DNA of 64,000 nucleotides from Branchipolynoe longqiensis. Lineage: Eukaryota; Annelida; Polychaeta; Phyllodocida; Polynoidae. Shown one piece after another: positions 13,301 to 21,336 of the stretch. Position 1 is the stretch's first letter, and every line of letters begins with the position of its first letter. Under the pieces are notes generated by a model. The model saw only the letters and a list, made by a program, of their open reading frames with translations. It was not told the DNA's origin and made no database searches. Position numbers and translations under genes: made by a program. The stretch spans positions 7,463,686 to 7,527,685 of the forward strand of contig CM059194.1 in assembly GCA_030323885.1 (NCBI GenBank), given 5' to 3'.

Positions 13301-16300
13301 CTTGAAATGGTGGGTCGAATTTGCAGGCTCGTTCAATGGGAAAGCAAAAATAATCAAGTCGGGGGAACCGTGTATCTCGGTTTATAGCGATGCCTCCTTA
13401 TCGGGATTCGGGGCACTCCATGGGAGAGACTGGCTAGCAGGGGCCTTTGAGGTTAGAAAAGCTAGGGCGCTGGAGTGGTTGGGACACCACCTCATGGAGG
13501 CAAAGGATGAGGGTTGTAAGACAGATAACATAAATGTTTTGGAACTGTGGCCGATTCTAGTAGGGGTACGAAGATGGGGCCATCTGTGGGCGAACAAAAC
13601 AGTTATCTTCGTAACGGACAACACCCAGGTTCGAGCAGCCCTCAACTCGGGTAGGAGCCGAAATAAAACAACGATGAAATGGCTTAGACTAATATTCTGG
13701 TTCTCAATCACTCATAACTTTGATGTACAATCGGTTTACATTAACACTCATGACAACGTCGTATGCGACAGCCTAAGCAGGCTGGAAAGTTACAAAAGTA
13801 TAGCCCGCATACGAGATGTGGACTGTGCAAAAGCAATGTGCTGCCATGAACTGTTTTCCCGTTAATTCCAGACTGGGCCAGGCTAAAGCTGGAGTGCGTC
13901 CGATACGAGGACGCCCATTATGCCGAATCTACAAAGCTGGCTAGATCGGTCCAGATCAAAGCGTACCATGAGTTCTGTGAGATCTTTGCTGAGCAATTGT
14001 GCCCATACCCGTGTTCAACTAACCAGATATGCATGTATATGTCCTCCTTAGCTAGACGCATGTGTTATAACTCGATCAGGCAGTACCTGAGTGCGTTGAA
14101 TATTCACCTGAAAGACCTGGGCTGGGCGCCCATCGACTACACTAACCACAGACTGAAAAAGTGCATGGCGGGCATAAGACGAACTCTCGGGGATATGCCT
14201 AGGCAGGCCACGCCTCTTTTACCTAAACAAATGAGACTAATATTTAACGGAATGCTTGATACCAAGGGGCACGTGGTGCTCAGGGCAGCAATGCTGCTAT
14301 CCTTCAGAGCACTACTACGGAAGTGCCATGTCTCGGACTCTGATACAGCCCTAGTAAGAGCAGACTTCCTATTCCACTGATGGGGTATGGTAGTAAGGGT
14401 AAGGAAGTCCAAGACGATACAATTTCGGGAACGAGTGCACCTTATCCCGGTCTCGTCAGTAGCGGACTCGGCACTGTGCGCAGTCCACTGGGTCATACAC
14501 ATGCGTTCAGGCTCCCGAGGGGGGAAGGCTCGATATCGATGCCGTACGCCTTCTACTTAGCGTCACTGAGGTTGCTATGTGCCAGGGCCGGTTTGAACCC
14601 GACCAAATTCTCTACGCACAGTCTGAGACGAGGGGGGGGCCACCTTCTTGCGGATGTGTGGGGCCTCGATAATGGAAATCAAGGAGAGAGGAGACTGGAA
14701 GTCTGACGCTGTGTTTCAGTACCTAAAAGCGTCACTGCAAGAGAGACTGTCAAGAGACATGAGAGTCGCTACAATGCTTGTGGCATAAACTTCTAAATCC
14801 TAGCTGGTTGGGTGGTTTGGGCCTTTTAGGGGGTACCAGCCAGAGGAATTACTCATCCAATTGTATTATGTGTTGTGTTCTTGTTTTGTTAGTTACGTAG
14901 CGGTTAAATAATGGTGGTAGGACTAGTTACGGAAATATTATTCGAGCAGAGTATCGGTTAGTCATTGGTCAAACGCTCCGGTGGCCAGTGCAGCTCTCAT
15001 GTTTAGGCAGCACTGTGCTGCTTTGATGTTGGGGGCCGCCCACAGGGCTGCCCGCATCCGGTTACTGTATCTGCCTCCAGTCGGCAGGAAAATTTGCTTT
15101 ATATAAACGGAGGGGCCTTTTAGGGGGTACCAGCCAGAGGAATTACTCATCCAATTGTATTATGTGTTGTGTTCTTGTTTTGTTAGTTACGTAGCGGTTA
15201 AATAATATAATAATAATAATTATTATGCATACCGATGCCAGAGTTGCCGCCGGTAATGATAATGTAGCGTCCCGTCAGGTCGCGCCCCAGCAGCACCTGC
15301 TCAGCAGTGCTGCTGCTGTCAAACCGCTGACGGATGCAGTCAACGGCTGTACTCGTCTCCTCGACAGCAAACGCCAGTCGCGGGTCGGTGTAGGTGGTCT
15401 TCTTGTTGATGTGACTAAGCATGGGTGGAGAAAAGCTTATCTCTATCAAATTGTAAGAAATTTTGTACATCATTGATTTGAACTGCTTCAGTTAAATAAA
15501 TATTTATCATATATATACAGTATTTGGGGTAAATATTTTATTCATCTGAATACTTATTTTGTCAGCGCTGAGGAACTGGGCTTCCAGCCGTTGAAGCGAT
15601 CACGTTTGGTTTGTACATCGTGATGGGGGGAGTGGAATGTGCTGCATTGTGTGCAGCACACCCCATTCTGGACATTAAACAGTGGGAGAGCAGGCTATGC
15701 TGTATAGTATAGTGTATAGCATATATACTCAACATAGTGCAAGGTATTTGTATCAAGATAGAGTGTACACTAGTGGTTAAATTATATGCTGTGGTTGTAT
15801 ATCAGTATGAGCCTGTTATAACGCGATGATTCAGGTCCATGTAATACGATCGCAAAAAAATGGGGGTCGCGTTAAAGCTGCATAGTCCAATGAAATATCA
15901 AATTTTCAAAACAAACCAATTACCTAGATTTGATTTTACATATCTAACTTAGATACTGATGCACTTATTAAACATTTGTTTCTGCATAGAAGGCAATACT
16001 GAGTAAATGTTAACAGAACCTGTTACTGCAGAAGTCTATGGTGTCAGAGTTTTGGCAAGCTTGCCAAAAGTTATTTTCCATGTTTGCACCAAAAATATCT
16101 CAAAAGTTTACCATTTAAAATAAACGTAACTTTGAACTAATGTAAAGTAGATACTAGTGATTGATCTAATATATTTATCTCAGAAAAACTATAGAAATTC
16201 AAAACCATCGTACTATGCAACTTTAAGTCGTGGTTCACTTCACTGAATTACCTTTGAATTAAAGAATTCTAGGTCAAATGAATCATTGCGTTAAATCCGA

Positions 16301-19300
16301 ATTTGCATTAAATCGGGGCGTTATAATGGGGCTTCACTGTACATAGATTAATCATGTTAGTACATGTACAAGTTTACAAAGTACAATTGCAGCATAATTG
16401 TTGTTTCACCGAGGATGAACCATCTATTTAGAGGACAGTGAGCATAGCCCGATCCCGCATATTTTAACTAACTTAATCTAATCAAAATTATGCTAAAAAT
16501 ATCCAAGATGATTAATAATGTGTCACAGTAGTAATCTTTCAAGTCATACCAACAACTCTATTATCCACAGCCGGGTGGGTTGTCCTCTAAATATATAATA
16601 TACCTTATTATACTCATATAATGGCTTATACGCCCTATAACTTGATTTTACATGCCCAGTTCATGCTTCGTGCTGGCTTCTGTGGTTTTAGGTAGTATCC
16701 AATGTATTAGTTCTGAAATCCAACCAAAACACAAGTTCCTACCACTGCCGTCAGAGGGCGGGTTGGTGGCGGAAATGGCTTAAGGCCAATGCCTCTCACT
16801 GGAATAAGACACAACACCGAAAATCTTTATTATGCAGGTTGGAGAGATTACCTCGTTTCGGCTACGGGGGTTATTGGATGTCTGGTTGAATTATGAAGGT
16901 CGAATTTTATATAAGATTAATGTGGAGTTTCACATATCTAGTTGTGGTGCAGTGAGTTCTGGGATGTTTTCATCATGAAATACATCACAAGAAAGCAACA
17001 AATTATATTTAAACACCTGAATACACACAGCCGATTTAGTTAGGGAAAGAATGAGTAAATTAGCAATAAATATTAAGGAATATTTCATTAGTTACAACAA
17101 ATGTCTACAGGCCAGAACTGCCAATGCTAATACTGTGTTGGTATAGCCATAAATCCCAAACAATAGAGCACCTCCAGTCAACCATTGGGGTATATACTGG
17201 TCTGTGGCCCACTCACATACTTCCACTTGCCACTGGGGGAGGAGGTCCTGTGTGGACTGTTGTACATCATTTAGATATATTTGTGTATACAAATATATAT
17301 TTACATATTATATCATTCATTGTGATTATACATCATATGCATAATCACCATGTATATGGCTTTTCTTGCTGATACAGAAACATTTGGTTAAATATTATTG
17401 CATTTATTGATTTATGATGTGTTATTCTTTTGTGCGGCAAGGAGGACAAGGGGCATGGGGATAAAGGCATTATTGAATGCCAGGATAACATGAGTACATC
17501 ATGCATGAGTCGGATATACGGAATAGGCATCACGTAATTAGCAGTGATCAATCATGAGTATAGAGATATATAATGTAGAATATATGAGGCATCATCATGA
17601 GATATATGAGGTATCAGGATTGAAATGTGTCAATGAGGTGAGTAACCTTGTTAAAATGCAAGGACAACAGGCCAGTCCATTCGGCATAGACGTGAACTCA
17701 TAAAGTTTGCCGTTCCAACAGAATCTTAAATACTTTCTATCATGTTTATAGATAGGCACTGTGTAGTATGCATCTTTAAGGTCAACGCTGGTTAGCCAAG
17801 CGCCTTGTGTGACTAAGTCTCTTGCTGTTTCTAACAAAAACATTTTTAAATGTTTGTATTCTAGAAATTTGTTTGGTTTGGTTTCGGTCTTAAGAAAATA
17901 TTTGAGATGAATTCCCCAGCAATGTGTAGTGCTGGATCTACTTAAGGACTTGATTGTTTAATGCTTCACGTTCTCAACCGTGAAACCTATATGGAAATGG
18001 TATTCTATTTTGAATAGGTTCTTCTATTAACGGAATCCTTACACCTTCTGCTAGGCTAAGGATATATCTGTAACTTTATTCCATTCCGAAAGATAGTTAT
18101 TGAGGTTACCGGCTTGAAAGGTATTGCTTACTGTTACGGTTGCTATTGTTTGAGTCGCCACTTCTATTTGTTCCCTGGGCGGGGGAACGGCTTCTGAGTG
18201 TTGAACTCCCTCTTGAAGGGCCTGTTCCCGTCGTTTCAGCCGAACGACTGCCTCTGGCCCCTTCCTCTGGCTTGGAAGCTGAAGTTGGTTCTGAACCGGC
18301 GTCTTCATTGGTCAGTTCTTTGGTTGCGAAAATCCTGTCTCAGCTTCTTGAAGCGGCTGGAGTTGCCGTCAGCCGATTTCTTTTTGTCAGTTTCCATGTG
18401 TTTTCCGCACTTGGAGCTGGTCTCCACTTGTTTAAAAAAGTATTGTAGTTGTCCACCAAACATCTTGCCCTTATCTAATGGCTTGCCCTTAATGGGCTTT
18501 GGTGATAGGAATAGTGTGTATTCCTTTCCATCATTGGCCGTAATCTTTTTGGACTGCACCACCTCTTTTCCAGCATCTGTGCAGACCGCTTTAAATACGT
18601 TTTCAAACCGTCTGTAGGAGAGGAAGTTGCTGGTTGCTGATGGTAACGCAATTCCTCCATTCATATCGTCACAAAGTGACGAGAACTTGTTCTGTGCCAT
18701 TATCCTGTTTGCGATGGGCACAATGGCTATAAGAGCCGAAGGTACCCCTTTGTGTACCGTGTAGAGAGCCATCGCAAACTTTTTCCTCTCTTCACTGAGT
18801 TTAACCTCAGGATCCATCTCTTTGATGGCGGATTCTGGAATTCCTTTAATTCCTGTGAATTTCTCCGCCATCTTGATTATGACCTCGGCTGGTTTGAAGG
18901 TGTTTAAGTGGCCTTGAATTGTCTTCATCATGAGCATTGTTATGTGTATTTTCTTGCGTCTCAACACTTTACACTTTTTCGTTTCTTTGCCACACGATTT
19001 AGCGTATTTGCCGGAGTGCTTTGTGTCGGAGCCTGAACTCGTTGTCGATGAGTCTGACGACGAGTCCGAAGAGGAGGACTTGCATTTCCTCCTCTTCTTA
19101 GACTTTTTCTTAGTCTTCTTCACGAGGGGCTTCTTTTTACCGGCTCTCGTGGACTCGTCTCCTTCTGACGAATTGTCTCTTTTTGTTTACACTTTTGTGC
19201 AGACACAAACACCTCCTCTGAGTCATCGTCTGTTGAGGCCTGATCTTCAGAAAAGTCCTCCCATTCCGACTCATCGGGGTCTTGCGGAACCTTCGTCCTT

Positions 19301-21303
19301 TTCTTTGACATACCTGCTCTAGATGGTCACATTTCTTCCATCTTCTGTTGCACAAGCCTGGCAACCTGCTCATCCAGGTCCCTATCAATGGGGCCGGGGC
19401 CGGTATCGTACCCCCCCGCCTCCTCAGAATCCCTTTGTATTGGTGAGGGCGACTTTTGTACCTGCGCAGGCGGTGTGGCATCTTCATCCGCACTGAGTGC
19501 GTGAGTTGCCTCTGCCTTACTCCGCTTCATAGCCATGGCTCCGAGACTGTGAGTAAAAAGAACAATGATTAAGCATTGTCTTAGGCAGAATAGCACACTG
19601 GTAATTAGAGTATAATTATACTTTAATTGTGTATTTTATGCCGTTAAATCAATTTTTAACGCAGGCGTATGGCTAACAGACAGTTGCAGGATGGCGGTAT
19701 GAAACGAGGGGTAGGGACCAGTGTAGCGGTGCCCTCCCACACTCTAAGTACCTATAAACTTCTCCCACCTGTGGCTCTTTTCGCCAACAAGTTGAAGAAA
19801 ATACTATAGGACTCGGAGGTATGCTTTAGCGAGAATCACAAATGGGGAATCTTATTGAGACCCAGGGATGAATCCTCAACGATGTAACTGGCTCCTGCCA
19901 AACATCTCTTCGTTCGGCAAGGGGCGGCTTAATTATTAACCGAACAATGGAAACATTGTTCTTTCGATCATGCCAATTACAATCGAAACTAAGCTGTAAA
20001 ACAGTAATATCTTATCGAAAAGTTTCAGAAAACTTTGTATGTGAATGCTAACATGAACTAAACCAACATATCAAGTTTGAAAGATACTAACCTGTTTGGT
20101 TTTGTAGTAAATGTAGAAAGACTGCCAGAGCTGCTCACAACAAGTCCTCCTGCTGTGAGCTGATTATGCTAATTGCTGGACCCGGATGTGTTTCCTTCTC
20201 CCTTGGTTTCGAGTAGCCAGAGGTGTAGTACCGAGGTAAAATATAGGTATATATATAACATTTATAATAGGCATAGCAGGAGGCAGCCTATCAGCGCCAT
20301 GGCTTCCTGGCGCTGAGACTCCCATTCAAATAATATAAATATAAAGTGATAACCAACAATAAAATAAATTAAATATAAATATTTCAGTGCAAAATTACAG
20401 GACATTTTTAAGACGTTTGTTAAATTAAAGTACCCCAAATCACAACCTTATTCGTAGTTGATTCACTGTGTAAGATGTGAAGTGTGTAAATAAGCATAAC
20501 AAATAACAAAGAATGTATGCATAGCTTTAATATAAAAATCAAGAGGCAGCATAACAAACCCACAAAAATCACATTAAATACAAAACATCACTCATTAATG
20601 AGCATTTGAAATAAGAGCTTGTCCGATTCAAGTGAGAGTAGGCATAGACAAGCAGAATATGGCTTTAGCTTTTCCATTGGACAAGTGAAAATTTACATTA
20701 TTTATGACATCTGTTTCTATCACTGTTAATGAATAAATTAAATATACACATAACACTCTAGATATTTATGATAACAAAAATAATAAAGGCTTGAAAAGAA
20801 ATGTAGTCATGATTTTCCATTTTCCATGACTTTCCGGCGTAGAATTCTGAATTATCAAACTCCATGACTTCCCAGGTTTTCAACGACCCGTACAAACCCT
20901 GAATGTTGAATACGCTTACTCGACATAATAAATGTGTCCCGTCTTATTGGTCTTCTTCTCCCATCCAAACGGCAGCTCTGGAGGGCACAGAAAACCGATT
21001 TAAATGCTTACATAACTAGTTTGACTTACATTGAGTTGGTGACAAATTACAACTCTGAATCATGGCATATTATATTAAGAAAAACATGAAAGGGGAGAAA
21101 TATCAGTGTGTTGATCTTACTCTAAAATTCGAAGTATATCACATTATATTCTGTTTATCAAGTTGATATATGCTTTACAATAGTACAATTATTGAAACCT
21201 GTCGATTACAGGTTTTTAAGATGTGCTAAGGGGAAAAAAGCAATCCTTGAATTTTAGTTGTAATCACAGAGTTAACAACTTGTAAATGCCTCATGTGTGT
21301 GTG

Positions 21304-21336
<33 letters not shown>

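Larger units (their letters stand above)
10251..15206 (+). mobile_element. Ngaro-like YR retrotransposon with split direct repeats, in WWOX intron 4
   Basis: Layout A1 (10251-10463), gag, RT/RNase H, tyrosine recombinase, B1 (14819-14912), A2 (14922-15099), B2 (15113-15206). B1 and B2 are both 94 bp and match throughout. A2 matches A1 apart from three-odd substitutions and a 35-nt deletion. This is the Ngaro-type split-direct-repeat arrangement, in which replication is thought to go through a circular intermediate and integration uses the recombinase instead of a DDE integrase. No target duplication is seen, as expected for YR elements. The 712-codon RT frame is open, but gag has one stop and the recombinase has a stop plus shifts, so this copy is probably inactive. 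It is antisense to WWOX and ends 26 nt from the exon 4 boundary. Confidence 0.88.
17595..20325 (-). mobile_element. Broken DIRS-type retrotransposon in WWOX intron 3
   Basis: On the minus strand: a putative left terminal repeat (about 20325-19700, containing GGAAGCCATGGCGCTGATAGG), a DIRS-like gag, then the start of pol and RT motifs ending abruptly near 17595. RNase H, methylase-like domain and recombinase are missing, so the 3' half is lost. Same sense as WWOX, so it may be transcribed within the pre-mRNA. Confidence 0.75.

Noticed and set aside
13850..13866. Programmed -1 frameshift site between ORF2 and ORF3
   Set aside because: CTGTTTTCCCG does not fit X-XXY-YYZ in the ORF2 frame; a simple indel is more likely in this already broken recombinase.
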